From Mycobacterium colombiense CECT 3035 (GTDB lineage Bacteria; Actinomycetota; Actinomycetes; Mycobacteriales; Mycobacteriaceae): a stretch of 64,000 nucleotides of DNA. Both the position numbers and the translations under genes were made by a program. The notes under the pieces are model-generated. The model had not been told where the DNA came from, ran no database searches, and worked only from the letters and a program-made list of their open reading frames with translations. Where the stretch lies: assembly GCF_002105755.1 (NCBI RefSeq), contig NZ_CP020821.1:4960001-5024000 (forward strand), in the 5' to 3' direction. How positions within the stretch are numbered: the first letter of the stretch is position 1; every line of letters starts with the position of its first letter. This document shows positions 8,241-18,079 of the stretch, piece by piece.

Positions 8241-8350
8241 CCGATGGTGGCGACCCGCAGCGCCCGGCTACGCCGCGCTTGCGATCGCCACGAGTCCGAT
8301 GGTGGCGACCCGCAGCGCCCGGCTACGCCGCGCTTGCGATCGCCACTAGC
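8241..8350. repeat. Tandem duplication of a ~55-bp intergenic unit
   Basis: Copies begin at 8241 and 8296 (period 55 bp) and are identical except for the last few bases. Each unit has internal symmetry (GTGGCGA...TCGCCAC) and could form a hairpin. The second copy supplies the TAG stop codon (8346-8348) of the minus-strand methyltransferase. It looks like a MIRU/VNTR-type mycobacterial repeat. Confidence 0.8.
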
Positions 8351-9266
8351 CCGAGCCGGTCAGCTTGGCGCTGATGAAGATGATCTCGCCGAGCGGGTCG
8401 TCGTTCTCGGGGGCGGGCGCCTCGATGCCGTTGCGCTCGAACAGTTCCGTTCGCGTGATGCCCTCGGCCCGCCAGCCGATGCTGGACAGGTAGTCGACGA
8501 CGTGGTTGCGTTCGCCCGCGTAGACCAGCGACGCCATGTCGATGTCGACGCCGTGCTCCCGGAACGACCCGGACATCTCGCGCACCCGTTCGGCGTCGAA
8601 ATCCACGATGCCGGGCACGAATTCGGTGGCGATGGTGCTGCCCGGCCCGCTGAGCGCGGTGATGTTGTCGAACAGCCGGTCCTGGGCGTCGGGCGGCAGG
8701 TAGATCAGCAGGCCCTCGGCCAGCCAAGCCGTGGCCGCCGTCGTGTCGAATCCCGCCGCCTTCAGGGCCGCGGGCCAGTCCGCGCGCAGATCGATCGGAA
8801 TGGTGCGCCGTGACGCGGTCGGCTCCGCGCCGACGTCGGCCAGGGTGTTGCTCTTGAATTCGATCACCCGCGGCTGGTCGATCTCGTAGACCACCGTGCC
8901 GGCCGGCCAGGGCAGCCGGAAGGCGCGCGAGTCCAGCCCGGAGGCCAGGATCACCACCTGACGCACCCCGCCGCCGGTGGAGTCGATGAAGTAGTCGTCA
9001 AAGTACTTGGTGCGCACGGCCATTCCGTCGACCATCGACTGGATGCGCACCGGCGAGGCATTCTCGATCGCGTCCACGTCGAGGTCGCCGTCCATCATCT
9101 TGGTGAAGAAGTCCACCCCGACCGCGCGCACCAGCGGCTCGGCGAACGGATCGTTGATCAAACCGCGGGGATCCTTGGTCGCCATCGCACGACCGGCTGC
9201 GACCATGGTCGCGGTCGCGCCGACGCTGGACGCCAGGTCCCACTCATCGTCGTGAGTGCGTGACAT
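8346..9266 (-). CDS. SAM-dependent methyltransferase, TIGR00027/LCM-like family (copy A)
   Basis: The 306-residue product belongs to the mycobacterial 'putative SAM-dependent methyltransferase' family (Rv0725c/Rv0726c/Rv0731c type). It has the N-terminal [20 protein letters not shown], the SAM-binding segment [32 protein letters not shown], and [20 protein letters not shown]. Substrates of this family are unknown. I prefer ATG at 9266 ([11 protein letters not shown]) over the TTG at 9275. It is the last of three same-strand paralogues starting from 11152. Confidence 0.9.
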   Translation of the reverse strand: MSRTHDDEWDLASSVGATATMVAAGRAMATKDPRGLINDPFAEPLVRAVGVDFFTKMMDGDLDVDAIENASPVRIQSMVDGMAVRTKYFDDYFIDSTGGGVRQVVILASGLDSRAFRLPWPAGTVVYEIDQPRVIEFKSNTLADVGAEPTASRRTIPIDLRADWPAALKAAGFDTTAATAWLAEGLLIYLPPDAQDRLFDNITALSGPGSTIATEFVPGIVDFDAERVREMSGSFREHGVDIDMASLVYAGERNHVVDYLSSIGWRAEGITRTELFERNGIEAPAPENDDPLGEIIFISAKLTGSG

Positions 9267-9277
9267 AGTCGGCAACC

Positions 9278-10189
9278 CTACTTCAGCGTCGCGTCGACGT
9301 AACTCAGGTCGCCGAAGGCCGCGAGCACCTCTTCGGGGAATTCGAAGCCGTTATGCGCGTACAGTTCCCGGACGGAGTGGGCCGTCACATCCCAGCCGTG
9401 CTCGGCCAGGTAGTCGACGACGACGCTGCGCTCACCGCGATAGAACAGGTCGCCCGCATCGAGGTTGAACCCGGCGCGCCGCCACCGTTCGGTGATGCGT
9501 TGCAGGCGCTCGTCGGTGAACGAATTGGGGTCCGGCACGTGTTCGGTGGCCAGCCTGCTGCCCGGCGCGCTGAGCGAGGCGATGTTGTCGAACAAGCGGT
9601 CCTGGGCCTCCGGTGGCAGGTAGGGCAGCAGTCCTTCGGCGCTCCACGCGGTCGGCCGGGTGACGTCAAAGCCGCTCTCCCGCAACGCGGCGGGCCAGTC
9701 ATCGCGCAGGTCGATGCCTACGGTTCGACGTTCGGCGGTCGGGGCGGCGCCGAGATCGGCCAGCGTGTTGGTCTTGAACGCGATGACCTGTGGCTGGTCG
9801 ATCTCGTAGACCACGGTGCCCGCGGGCCACGGCAACCGGTAGGGCCTGGTGTCCAGGCCGGCGGCGAGGATCACCGCCTGGCGGACACCGTCTTTGGTGG
9901 CATTGATGAAGAAGTTGTCGAAGAACCTGGTCCGCACGGTCATCTGCTCGGCCCGGGTCTTGCGGTTCATCAGCGGGTCGTCGGCGAAATCGACATCGTC
10001 GTCGAGGATCCGGATGAAGGGGTCCAGCCCGACGGCGCGGACCAAAGGATCGGCCAGTCGATCGTCGAGCAGCGGGTTGGGTCCCTGCGAAGCCACGGCG
10101 CGGGAGGCGGCGACCATCGTGGCCGTCGCTCCCACGCTGGACGCCAGGTCCCAACTGTCGCCCTCGGTTCGTCCCGTGTCAGCGGTCAT
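9278..10189 (-). CDS. SAM-dependent methyltransferase, TIGR00027/LCM-like family (copy B)
   Basis: The 303-residue paralogue has all family blocks: [73 protein letters not shown] and GSRLATEHV. It starts with ATG and lies 12 nt behind copy C, so the three copies probably form one transcript. The substrate is not known. Confidence 0.9.
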   Translation of the reverse strand: MTADTGRTEGDSWDLASSVGATATMVAASRAVASQGPNPLLDDRLADPLVRAVGLDPFIRILDDDVDFADDPLMNRKTRAEQMTVRTRFFDNFFINATKDGVRQAVILAAGLDTRPYRLPWPAGTVVYEIDQPQVIAFKTNTLADLGAAPTAERRTVGIDLRDDWPAALRESGFDVTRPTAWSAEGLLPYLPPEAQDRLFDNIASLSAPGSRLATEHVPDPNSFTDERLQRITERWRRAGFNLDAGDLFYRGERSVVVDYLAEHGWDVTAHSVRELYAHNGFEFPEEVLAAFGDLSYVDATLK

Positions 10190-10201
10190 TGCAGATGGCT
10201 C

Positions 10202-11152
10202 CTACTTCTTCTCGAGTGTTCCGCTGGTGTACAGCATCTCGCCCATGCGCACGTCGTCGTCGGTGAGTGGGTCAAGCCCGTTGGCGGCGAACAGTTCTGC
10301 GATGCTGGCGCTGTTGAGGCGCCAGCCCCGGTCGGCCAGGTACTGCACCGCCTCGTTGCGGTCGCCGAAGTAGACCAGGCCTGCCATGTCCAGCTCGAAG
10401 CCGTGGGCGCGCCAGCGCTCGGAGATCGTCTGCATGCGCTCCTTCATCTTCTCCTCGGCGCCGGGCTCGGGCTTGGGTGCGCTCTCGGTGGCCAGCCGGC
10501 TGCCGGGCGCGCTGAGCTCGGTGATGGTGTCCAGCAGGCGATCCTGCGCCTCGGGCGGCAGGTAGCCGAGCAGACCCTCGGCGCTCCACGCGGTCGGCTG
10601 GGCCGGGTCGAACCCGGCGTTGCGCAGCGCGGCGGGCCAGTCGTCGCGCAGGTCGACGGCCACCACGCGCCGCTCGGCGGTGGGGGCGGCGCCCAGGTCG
10701 GCCAGCGAGCGGGTCTTGAATTCGATGACCTGCGGCTGGTCCACCTCGTAGACCACGGTGCCCGCGGGCCACGCCAGCCGGTACGGGCGGGCGTCCAGCC
10801 CGGACGCCAGGATCACCGCCTGCCTGATGCCCGCGTTCGTGGCGCCCAGGAAGAACTCGTCGAAGAACTTGGTGCGGACCGCCATGTTGTCGGCCATCCG
10901 CGACATCGCGCCGGCAGAGCCCGCGGCACCGTCGTGCACGTCGTTCAGCTCGGCGGGATCCAGCTCGCCGCTGGCGAGCCGGGAGAGCAGGTCCACGCCG
11001 ACCAGCTTGACCAGCGGCTCGGCGAAGGGGTCGTTGATCAGCGGTTTGTCGGCCCTGCTGGCCATGGCGCGGGCCGCCGCGACCATGGTCGCGGTCACGC
11101 CGACGCTGGACGCCAGGTCCCAGGTGTCGCCTTCGTACCTGGTGGAGGTCAT
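10202..11152 (-). CDS. SAM-dependent methyltransferase, TIGR00027/LCM-like family (copy C)
   Basis: The 316-residue product is the first gene of the leftward trio. Family motifs include [57 protein letters not shown] and [14 protein letters not shown]. It differs from the others by an acidic/Ala insertion near residues 65-85 and a Glu/Lys-rich loop near residue 225. It is divergent from the alcohol dehydrogenase gene, with 130 bp between them. Confidence 0.9.
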   Translation of the reverse strand: MTSTRYEGDTWDLASSVGVTATMVAAARAMASRADKPLINDPFAEPLVKLVGVDLLSRLASGELDPAELNDVHDGAAGSAGAMSRMADNMAVRTKFFDEFFLGATNAGIRQAVILASGLDARPYRLAWPAGTVVYEVDQPQVIEFKTRSLADLGAAPTAERRVVAVDLRDDWPAALRNAGFDPAQPTAWSAEGLLGYLPPEAQDRLLDTITELSAPGSRLATESAPKPEPGAEEKMKERMQTISERWRAHGFELDMAGLVYFGDRNEAVQYLADRGWRLNSASIAELFAANGLDPLTDDDVRMGEMLYTSGTLEKK

Positions 11153-11180
11153 GTTGGGTGCCCCTATCGGAGGTAGTAAA

Positions 11181-11193
11181 GCTAATATTTAGC
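11181..11193. promoter_or_regulatory. AT-rich inverted repeat between methyltransferase and dehydrogenase
   Basis: GCTAA-TAT-TTAGC lies in an unusually AT-rich patch 29 bp upstream of copy C. It may be an operator or part of its promoter. Confidence 0.3.
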
Positions 11194-11282
11194 CGATATA
11201 ACAAGCTTCTCCCACTGTACGCTTCCCGCGATTCGCGGCAACCTTTACTGATGGCGTACGCAACGCGGCCGGGAGCGTCCCG

Positions 11283-12533
11283 ATGAGGGCGCTCGTCTAC
11301 GGCGTTTCGCCCGAGCCCGTCGAGGTCCCCGACGACGCGAACACGTTGACCCGGAACCTGGCGCGCACCCCGACCGCGCTGCGCGACCTGCCGGATCCCG
11401 AACCGCCGCACGAGGACTGGGTGATCACCCGGCCGCGGCTGACCGGCATCTGCGGATCGGATTCCAAGCAGATCCTGATGGACTTCGGCGAGGGCGACAC
11501 CGACAACGCCATGGCCGCGTTCTGTTCGTTCCCGCAAGTCATGGGCCACGAGGTGGTCGCCGACGTGGTGGCGCTGGGCCCCAAGGCCCGCGGGCTGAGC
11601 GTGGGGGAGCGGGTGGTGCTCAACCCGTGGCTGTCCTGCGGGCCGCGCGGCATCCGACCGCGCTGTCCCGCATGCGAAGCCGGCGACTACAGCCTGTGCT
11701 GGAGCTTCGCCGACGGTGACCTCAGACCGGGCATCCACACCGGGGTCTCGGCCGACGTGACGGGCGGCTACGCCGAACTGATGCCGGCGCACGACAGCAT
11801 GCTGTTCGCCGTGCCCGACTCGATCCCCGACGAGATGGCCGTCTTCGCCGACCCGTTCTCGGTGTCACTGCACTCGATCACCCGCCACCCGCCGCCGCGC
11901 TCGGGGGCCGCGCTGGTGTACGGGGCGGGCTCGCTGGGATTGTGCGCGGTCGCGATCCTGCGGGCGCTGTATCCCGACGTGGCGGTCGCGGTGGTGGCGC
12001 GCTTCCCCGCGCAAGCCGAGCTGGCCCGACGGTTCGGCGCCGCGAAAGTCCTTGCGCACGAACCTCCGTCGCCACTCATCGAAGAGCTCGTCGGCTGGGG
12101 CGGTGGCCGGCTGCGCCAGCCGCTGCAGGGCCTGCCGATGGCCCACCCCGGCGCCGTCGACGTCGTCTACGACACCGTCGGCAAGCCCGAGACCTTCGAG
12201 GTCGGCATCCGGGTCCTGCGCTCGCGGGGAACGCTGGTGAAGGCCGGCGTTCACGCGCCGGGCCGGTGGGAGGACAGCCCGCTGTACTTCAAGGAGCTCT
12301 CGTTCGTCGGCTCGAACGCGTTCGGCGTCGAGGAGGTGGACGGGCGGCGCAAGCACGCCATCGCCCACTACCTCGACCTGGCCGCCGCGGGCCGAATCGA
12401 CCTGCGCCCCATGCTCACCCACACGTTCGGGTTGGGGCAGTGGCGCGAGGCCTTCTGGGCGATCGCGAATCAGGGCGACAGCGGCGCGGTGAAGGTGGCG
12501 ATCGACCAGCGTCAGGGGTTGGCGCGCAGGTAG
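11283..12533 (+). CDS. Zinc-dependent alcohol dehydrogenase (MDR family)
   Basis: The 416-residue medium-chain dehydrogenase has the catalytic zinc site (GICGSDSK and GHE near residue 88), a structural-zinc-type cysteine cluster (CPACEAGDYSLC) and the cofactor loop VYGAGSLGLCAVAILRA, so it should oxidise an alcohol or polyol with NAD(P). It is longer than usual, with an insert around WLSCGPRGIRP. The ATG at 11283 follows GGGAGCG. It converges on fucA with a 22-bp overlap and may belong functionally with the fucA/serA2/xylB cassette; the substrate is unknown. Confidence 0.88.
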   Translation: MRALVYGVSPEPVEVPDDANTLTRNLARTPTALRDLPDPEPPHEDWVITRPRLTGICGSDSKQILMDFGEGDTDNAMAAFCSFPQVMGHEVVADVVALGPKARGLSVGERVVLNPWLSCGPRGIRPRCPACEAGDYSLCWSFADGDLRPGIHTGVSADVTGGYAELMPAHDSMLFAVPDSIPDEMAVFADPFSVSLHSITRHPPPRSGAALVYGAGSLGLCAVAILRALYPDVAVAVVARFPAQAELARRFGAAKVLAHEPPSPLIEELVGWGGGRLRQPLQGLPMAHPGAVDVVYDTVGKPETFEVGIRVLRSRGTLVKAGVHAPGRWEDSPLYFKELSFVGSNAFGVEEVDGRRKHAIAHYLDLAAAGRIDLRPMLTHTFGLGQWREAFWAIANQGDSGAVKVAIDQRQGLARR

Positions 12534-13165
12534 CCGTAGACCGAGGCGAAGTTGCGGTTGACGTCCTCGGGGATCGGCACCGGACCGCCGAGAGCTCTTG
12601 CACCCCAGACGATTTGGGCGGTCCGTTCGACCAGCGCGGTGATGTGCAGCACCTTGTCGGGCCGCGGCCCCACCGCGACCAGGCCGTGGTTGGCGATCAG
12701 CGCGGCGCCGCGGCCCTCGAGCGCTTTGACCGCGTTGGCGCCGACATCGGGCGTGCCCGAGGCGGCGTAGTCGGTGCACCGGACGTCGCCGCCGCAGTAC
12801 ACCGCGAACTCGTCGATGCACGCCGGGATCGATTCGTGGGCGATGGCGAACATGGTCGCCCACACCGGATGGCTGTGGATGACGCTGCCGACGTCGTCGA
12901 AGGCCCGGTAGCAGGCCAGGTGCAGCTGCATCTCCGACGACGGTGAGCGGCCCTCGTCCGCCCGCAGCACCGAGCCGTCCGCATCGACGAGCACCAGGTC
13001 GTCGAGCCGCATGTCGCGATAGTCGACCGACGACGGGGTGATGACGACGTTGCCGTCGGCGCGGCGCGCTGAGATGTTGCCGGCCGTCCCCTCCACCAGG
13101 CCGCGGCGCAGCATGTCCTTGGCGGCATCCAGCACCGCCGTCTCCGGGTTGTCGACGAACTTCAT
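12512..13165 (-). CDS. fucA: Class II aldolase (L-fuculose-phosphate aldolase-like)
   Basis: The 217-residue protein has the class II aldolase/adducin fold. Key pieces are GTAGNISARR, the metal-binding SVIHSHPVWATMFA and ALIANHGLVAVG. It should cleave a phosphorylated sugar to a dihydroxyacetone phosphate or similar fragment. It corresponds to Rv0727c. Its ATG overlaps the serA2 stop (ATGA), so serA2 and fucA form one operon. I chose the ATG at 13165, since the frame upstream lies in serA2. Confidence 0.9.
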   Translation of the reverse strand: MKFVDNPETAVLDAAKDMLRRGLVEGTAGNISARRADGNVVITPSSVDYRDMRLDDLVLVDADGSVLRADEGRSPSSEMQLHLACYRAFDDVGSVIHSHPVWATMFAIAHESIPACIDEFAVYCGGDVRCTDYAASGTPDVGANAVKALEGRGAALIANHGLVAVGPRPDKVLHITALVERTAQIVWGARALGGPVPIPEDVNRNFASVYGYLRANP

Positions 13166-14151
13166 GGCCCCAGCACCTCCGGGTTGACGATGTGAGCGGG
13201 CGCGTTGCCGGCCAGCAGCGCCTCCAGGTCGTCGGCCACCATCTGCGCCTGCCGCGCCTCGGTGTCGAAGGTGGCGCCGCCGATGTGCGGCGTCAGCACC
13301 ACGTTGCCCATCGCCACCAGCGGGTGATCGGCCGGCAACCATTCGCCGGCGAAGTGGTCCAGGCCCGCGGCGCCCACCTTGCCCGCGACCAGGGCGTCGA
13401 CCAGGGCGTCGGTGTCGTGCAGCTGGGCGCGGGCGGTGTTGAGGAAGACCACGCCGTCGCGCATTGCCGCAAACTCCCGCGCCCCGATCATGCCGGCCGT
13501 GTCGTCGGTGACCGGGGCGTGCAGCGAGACGACGTCGGCCTCGCCGAGCAACTTGTCGAGGCTGTGCCGTGCCTCGGGGTTGTAGGGGTCGCACGCGATC
13601 ACCCTCATGCCCAGCCCGGACAACCGCCATTGCGTCGCCCGGCCGACGGCGCCAAGGCCCACCAGACCCGCGGTGAGTCCCGCGATCTCCGCGGCGCGGA
13701 ACCGCTGATACGGGATGCTGCCGTCGCGAAAGATGTTGCCGCTGCGCACATCCGCGTCCGCGGCGAGCACGTGACGGGTGGCGGCGAGCAGCAGGGCGAC
13801 CGTCATCTCGGCGACCGCGTCGGCGTTGCGGGCCGGGGTGTTCAGCACCGGGATGCCGGCCGCGGTGGCCCCGGCGATGTCGACGTTGTTGGGGTCGCCG
13901 CGGGTGGACGCGATCACCCGCACGCCCCGCTCGAACACCGGGCCGCGCACCGAATCGCTTTCCACCACCACGATTTCGGCGGCCTCGCCGGCGATCCGTT
14001 CGGCCAGCTGCTCGGGGCTGTAGATGCGCAGCGGGGTCTGCTCGATCCAGGGGTCGTACACCACGTCGGCCAGCTCTCGCAGTTTGGCGAAGCCCGGCCC
14101 CCGCATCGGGGCCGTCACCAACGCGCGTGGTTTAGACGTCACGAGTGCCAA
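13162..14151 (-). CDS. serA2: D-isomer-specific 2-hydroxyacid dehydrogenase
   Basis: The protein has up to 329 residues with the NAD-binding Rossmann loop GLVGLGAVGRATQWRLSG, the catalytic Arg region (ARAQLHDTDALVDAL), and the His-containing LTPHIGGATFDTEAR. It corresponds to Rv0728c. It is called SerA2, but the genetic context with an aldolase and a sugar kinase points to sugar-acid metabolism rather than serine synthesis. The start could be TTG 14151 or GTG 14142 (VTSKPRALVTAP); the latter is as good. Confidence 0.88.
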   Translation of the reverse strand: MALVTSKPRALVTAPMRGPGFAKLRELADVVYDPWIEQTPLRIYSPEQLAERIAGEAAEIVVVESDSVRGPVFERGVRVIASTRGDPNNVDIAGATAAGIPVLNTPARNADAVAEMTVALLLAATRHVLAADADVRSGNIFRDGSIPYQRFRAAEIAGLTAGLVGLGAVGRATQWRLSGLGMRVIACDPYNPEARHSLDKLLGEADVVSLHAPVTDDTAGMIGAREFAAMRDGVVFLNTARAQLHDTDALVDALVAGKVGAAGLDHFAGEWLPADHPLVAMGNVVLTPHIGGATFDTEARQAQMVADDLEALLAGNAPAHIVNPEVLGP

Positions 14152-14159
14152 TGCTGGCG

Positions 14160-14165
14160 TACGGT
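14160..14165 (+). promoter_or_regulatory. -10 element for xylB (leaderless)
   Basis: TACGGT is followed by seven bases and the GTG of xylB; no ribosome binding site is present. Confidence 0.45.
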
Positions 14166-14172
14166 GACGCCC

Positions 14173-15510
14173 GTGTCACGCAAAGACGTCACAATCGGCA
14201 TCGACGTCGGCAGCACCGCGGTCAAGGCGATATCCGCCGACGCCGACGGCAACGTGACCGCCCGCGTGCGCATCCCCCATGAGCTGCGGGTACCGGCGCC
14301 CGACCGGCTGGAGCACGATGCCGAGGCGGCGTGGCGGCGGGGACCGTCGGCGGCCCTGAACGAACTGGTCCACCAACCCGGCATCGCCGCGGCGGCCGTC
14401 TCCGCGATGGTGCCGTCGATCACCGCCGTCGACGACACCGGCGCACCCATCACACCGGGACTGCTCTACGGCGACGCCCGCGGCCGCACGCCGGGCGGGG
14501 ACGCGCAGCCGCTGCCGGCGCTCGGCGAGGCCGCCGAATTCCTGCGCTGGACGGCCGCCCACGCGCCGGGCGCGGCGGGTTACTGGCCCGCGCCGGCGGT
14601 GGCCAACCACGCGCTGTCGGGGCAGGCGGTGATCGACATCGCCACCGCCGCCACCGCATTCCCCTTGTTCGACGGCACCGGCTGGAACCCCGAGGCCTGC
14701 GCCGAGCGCGGCGCGGCCGTCGAACAGCTGCCGCGGGTGGAGAGCATGGGAGCCGTCGTCGGACAGCTGCGCGGCACCGACGCCGCCCTGGCCACCGGTG
14801 CCATCGACGCGCTGTGCGAACAGATCGTCGCCGGCGCCGACAACGACGGCGACGTGCTGGTGATGTGCGGGACCACGCTGATCGTGTGGACCACCATCGC
14901 CGAGGCCCGCCAGATGCCCGGCCTGTGGACCATCCCGCACACCGCTCCCGGCAAGAGCCAGATCGGTGGGGCCAGCAACGCCGGCGGGCTGTTCCTGGGC
15001 TGGGTGGATCGCGTTGTGGCAGCGGCGGACCCGACCGCCGTCGAGCCAGGGCGCGTCCCGGTGTGGGAGCCGTACCTGCGGGGCGAACGCACGCCGTTGC
15101 ACGACCGGGACCGCCGGGGCGCGCTCGAGGGGCTGGATCTGACCCACGACGCCGCCGCGCTGCGCCGCGCCGCCTACGAGGCGTCCGGCTTCGTGGTCCG
15201 TCGGCTCATCGAACTGTCCGGCGCGCCGGTGTCGCGCATCGTGGCCACCGGCGGCGGCACCCGGGTGGCGGCGTGGCTGCAGGCCATCGCCGACGCCACC
15301 GGGCGGCCGGTCGAGGTGTCCGGTGTCGCGGAGGGGGCCGCGCTGGGGGCGGCGTTCCTGGCGCGGATGGCGGTCGGCCTGGAGACGACGATCGCCGACG
15401 CCGCCCGATGGGCGCGCACCGAGCGCGTCGTCGAGCCCGACCCCGCGTGGGCGAGCGCGGTCGAGGATCGCTACCAGCGCTTCGCAGGAGCTGGGAAACC
15501 GCAGATGTAG
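14173..15510 (+). CDS. xylB: FGGY-family carbohydrate kinase (xylulokinase-like)
   Basis: The 445-residue protein has the FGGY ATPase fold: N-terminal phosphate loop IGIDVGSTAVKAI, the middle VMCGTTLIVWTT, and the C-terminal nucleotide loop ATGGGTRVAAWLQAIADATG. It phosphorylates a pentulose or similar sugar; specificity cannot be read from sequence. It corresponds to Rv0729. The GTG at 14173 (VSRKDVTIGIDVG) is chosen from homology and the leaderless promoter. It is divergent from serA2-fucA, making a small sugar-catabolism locus. Confidence 0.9.
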   Translation: MSRKDVTIGIDVGSTAVKAISADADGNVTARVRIPHELRVPAPDRLEHDAEAAWRRGPSAALNELVHQPGIAAAAVSAMVPSITAVDDTGAPITPGLLYGDARGRTPGGDAQPLPALGEAAEFLRWTAAHAPGAAGYWPAPAVANHALSGQAVIDIATAATAFPLFDGTGWNPEACAERGAAVEQLPRVESMGAVVGQLRGTDAALATGAIDALCEQIVAGADNDGDVLVMCGTTLIVWTTIAEARQMPGLWTIPHTAPGKSQIGGASNAGGLFLGWVDRVVAAADPTAVEPGRVPVWEPYLRGERTPLHDRDRRGALEGLDLTHDAAALRRAAYEASGFVVRRLIELSGAPVSRIVATGGGTRVAAWLQAIADATGRPVEVSGVAEGAALGAAFLARMAVGLETTIADAARWARTERVVEPDPAWASAVEDRYQRFAGAGKPQM

Positions 15511-15532
15511 CGCGGTGGCCCGACCGGCGTTC

Positions 15533-15538
15533 TAGGCT
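15533..15538 (+). promoter_or_regulatory. -10 element for the acetyltransferase gene (leaderless)
   Basis: TAGGCT is followed by GGTGCC and the ATG at 15545. Confidence 0.5.
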
Positions 15539-15544
15539 GGTGCC

Positions 15545-16213
15545 ATGACCGACCAGGACCGCAAAGCCGCCCGCCGCGAAATCGCCGACGCTCTGTTGAA
15601 AGCCCTCGAACGACGGCACGAAGTGCTCGACTTGATCGTGGAGGCCGGCAACAAATCGGAGGCGGTCAAGGCCATCGCCGGTCTGCTCGGCACCTCGAAC
15701 ACGGGCGCCGAAGCGGTCTTCGGCCTGTCCTTCGACCGGCTCACCAAGGATTCGCGCAAGACGATCCAGGCCGAACTCGAGGACCTGAACAAGCAGCTGA
15801 GCTTCACTCTGGGCGAGCGCCCGGCGAGCTCGGGGGACACCCTCGAGCTCCGGCCGTTCTCCGCGAGCGAGGACCGCGACATCTTCGGCGTCCGCACCGC
15901 GGACATGGGTGGCGCGTCGGGCGACGGGTCCGGCGGGCGGGCGGGCAACCTCGACGACGAGATCAGGGCCGCGCTGGGCCGGGTCGACGACGAAGAGGCC
16001 GCGTGGTTTGTGGCCATCGACAACGGCGAGAAGGTCGGCATGGTGTTCGGCGAGCTGGTCCGTGGCGAGGTCGACGTCCGGATCTGGATCCACCCCGATC
16101 ACCGCAAGCGGGGTTACGGCACTGCCGCGCTGCGCAAGTCGCGCTCGGAGATGGCCTGGTGTTTCCCCGCGGTGCCGATGGTGGTGCGGGCCCCGGCCGC
16201 CAATCCCGGCTGA
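15545..16213 (+). CDS. GNAT acetyltransferase with GyrA-like N-terminal segment
   Basis: The 222-residue protein has two parts. Residues 1-80 resemble a coiled-coil segment of DNA gyrase subunit A (ALLKALERRHEVLDLIVEA ... GLSFDRLTKDSRKTIQAEL). The C-terminal half is a GNAT domain with the acetyl-CoA loop HPDHRKRGYGTAALRKS. It corresponds to Rv0730. The fusion hints at acetylation tied to a DNA or protein partner, but the substrate is unknown. Confidence 0.85.
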   Translation: MTDQDRKAARREIADALLKALERRHEVLDLIVEAGNKSEAVKAIAGLLGTSNTGAEAVFGLSFDRLTKDSRKTIQAELEDLNKQLSFTLGERPASSGDTLELRPFSASEDRDIFGVRTADMGGASGDGSGGRAGNLDDEIRAALGRVDDEEAAWFVAIDNGEKVGMVFGELVRGEVDVRIWIHPDHRKRGYGTAALRKSRSEMAWCFPAVPMVVRAPAANPG

Positions 16214-16215
16214 CG

Positions 16216-17148
16216 TCAGCGCAGGACGGCGTCGACCGCGATGTGGTTCTGCAGCGACTGCAGGCTTTCGCCCGATGCGACGGGCAGCCCGGCCTCGGCG
16301 AACATGTCGGCGCGGGTGCGCGTCGACACCTGCCAGCCGTGGTCGGTCAGATACGCCGCGGCGGGGGTGCGCTCGCCGCGGTAGACCAGCTCCGACACGT
16401 CGACGTCGAAGCCGTATCGCCCCCACCGCCTGGCCATCGCCTTCGCGCGCTTCTCCAGCAGGTGCGGGGTGCCGCCGTCGTGGTATTCGGTCGCCAGCCG
16501 GCTGCCCGGGGCGCTCAGCGTGGTGATGGCGTCGAACAGCCTGTCCTGCGCCTCCGGCGGCAGATACATCAGCAGCCCCTCCGCGCTCCACGCGCTGGGC
16601 CGCGACTCGTCGAAACCCGTGTCGCGCAAGGCATTCAGCCAGTCATCGCGCAGGTCGACCGACACGGTGCGCCGCTCCGCCGTGGGCTGCGCCCCCAACT
16701 TGGCCAGGGTGGCGGACTTGAACTCGATGACCGCGGGCTGGTCGACCTCGTACACCACGGTGCCCGCCGGCCAGGCCAGCCGGTATGGTCGCGAATCCAG
16801 GCCGGAGGCCAGGATGACGACCTGGCGGATGCCCGAAGCGGTTGCGTCGGTAAAGAATTCGTCGAAGTAACGGGTGCGCACGGCCATCATGTTGACCATG
16901 CGTTGCAGGTTGAACTCGGCGTCGGGGTCGGCGTCGGCGTCGATACCGCCCGTCTCGTCGGTGATCTCACCGTCGAGCACCCGGATGAAGAACTCGGCGC
17001 CCACCGCGCGGACCAGCGGGTCGGCGAACGGATCGTCGATCAGCGCGCCGGGCTGCCGTCCGGCCAGCGCCCGGCACGCGGCGACCCAGGTCGCCGTGGC
17101 GCCGACGCTCGAGGCCAGGTCCCAGGTGTCTTGGTCGGTGCGTGTCAC
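16216..17148 (-). CDS. SAM-dependent methyltransferase, TIGR00027/LCM-like family (copy D)
   Basis: The 310-residue paralogue has [77 protein letters not shown] and GSRLATEYH. The GTG start overlaps the stop of copy E (GTGA). It has an acidic insert ([15 protein letters not shown]) near residue 70. It is closest in position to Rv0731c. Confidence 0.9.
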   Translation of the reverse strand: MTRTDQDTWDLASSVGATATWVAACRALAGRQPGALIDDPFADPLVRAVGAEFFIRVLDGEITDETGGIDADADPDAEFNLQRMVNMMAVRTRYFDEFFTDATASGIRQVVILASGLDSRPYRLAWPAGTVVYEVDQPAVIEFKSATLAKLGAQPTAERRTVSVDLRDDWLNALRDTGFDESRPSAWSAEGLLMYLPPEAQDRLFDAITTLSAPGSRLATEYHDGGTPHLLEKRAKAMARRWGRYGFDVDVSELVYRGERTPAAAYLTDHGWQVSTRTRADMFAEAGLPVASGESLQSLQNHIAVDAVLR

Positions 17149-18077
17149 GAAGCCTCCTTCGTCAGTGTCGCGGTCACGTATCGGATGTCGCCGAACGCCG
17201 CCATCGACGGCTGCTCGGGAAATTCAAAACCGTTGGCCGCGTACAGTTCCGGGGTGCTATGCACCTCCGAGCGCCAGCCCCGCTCGGACAGGTAGGCCAC
17301 CACGTCGTTGCGCTCGCCGGGGTAGACCAGATCGGCCCAGTTGAGGTCCAGCCCCATCCGCCGCCAGCGCTCGCTGATCTCTCGGCCACGCTTTTCGATG
17401 CGGCCCCGGATGTCGGGCGCGTAGCCGGCGCCGATCCGGCTGCCATCGGCCGACTGCGCGGTGATGTGGTCGAACAGGCGGTCCTGGGCGTCCGGCGGCA
17501 GATAACCGAGCAGCCCTTCAGCGCTCCACGCCGCGGGCGCGCTCGCGTCGAATCCACTGTCGGCCAACGCCGCCGGCCAGTCGTCGCGCAGGTCGACCCC
17601 CACCGCCCGCCGGTCGGCGCTCGGTGTCGCGCCCAGCCCCGCGAGGGTGCGGGTCTTGAACTCGATCACCCGGGGCTGGTCGATCTCGTAGACCACCATG
17701 CCGGGCGGCCAGGCCAGCCGGTAGGCGCGGGTGTCCAGCCCGGAGGCCAGGATGACCGCCTGGCGGATGCCGGCGCCGGCGGCGTCGAGGAAGAACGAAT
17801 CGAAGAACCGGGTGCGGACCGCCATGCCCTCACCGAGGCGGCGCGGCGTGAACGCCGGATCGTCCTCGGGTGTCTCGATGTCTCCGTTCATCATTCGGAT
17901 GAAGGCCTCGACCCCGACGGCGCGCACCAACGGCTCGGCGAAGGGATCGTCGATCAACGGGTCGGGACCCTTGGAGGCCAGGGCCCGCCGGGCGGCGACC
18001 GCGGTGGCGGTGGCGCCCACGCTGGACGCCAGATCCCAACTGTCGCCGTCTGATCGCTTGCTGTCGGTCTCCGGCAT
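17145..18077 (-). CDS. SAM-dependent methyltransferase, TIGR00027/LCM-like family (copy E, divergent)
   Basis: The 310-residue paralogue starts at ATG 18077 ([19 protein letters not shown]). It keeps the SAM loop ([19 protein letters not shown]) and [11 protein letters not shown]. It departs from its sisters at the late motif: where the others read [11 protein letters not shown], it reads [11 protein letters not shown], losing the conserved Thr-Glu pair. It may have altered specificity or activity. It is coupled to copies D and F. Confidence 0.88.
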   Translation of the reverse strand: MPETDSKRSDGDSWDLASSVGATATAVAARRALASKGPDPLIDDPFAEPLVRAVGVEAFIRMMNGDIETPEDDPAFTPRRLGEGMAVRTRFFDSFFLDAAGAGIRQAVILASGLDTRAYRLAWPPGMVVYEIDQPRVIEFKTRTLAGLGATPSADRRAVGVDLRDDWPAALADSGFDASAPAAWSAEGLLGYLPPDAQDRLFDHITAQSADGSRIGAGYAPDIRGRIEKRGREISERWRRMGLDLNWADLVYPGERNDVVAYLSERGWRSEVHSTPELYAANGFEFPEQPSMAAFGDIRYVTATLTKEAS

Positions 18078-18079
18078 GG

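Noticed and set aside
9353..11176. A 607-codon open frame on the plus strand opposite the methyltransferase trio
   Set aside because: It mirrors well-conserved genes on the minus strand, has no family pattern, and such antisense frames are expected at this GC content.
12512..13630. A longer fucA frame extending into serA2
   Set aside because: The class II aldolase begins at ATG 13165 with the family N-terminus; the extension is out-of-frame serA2 sequence.
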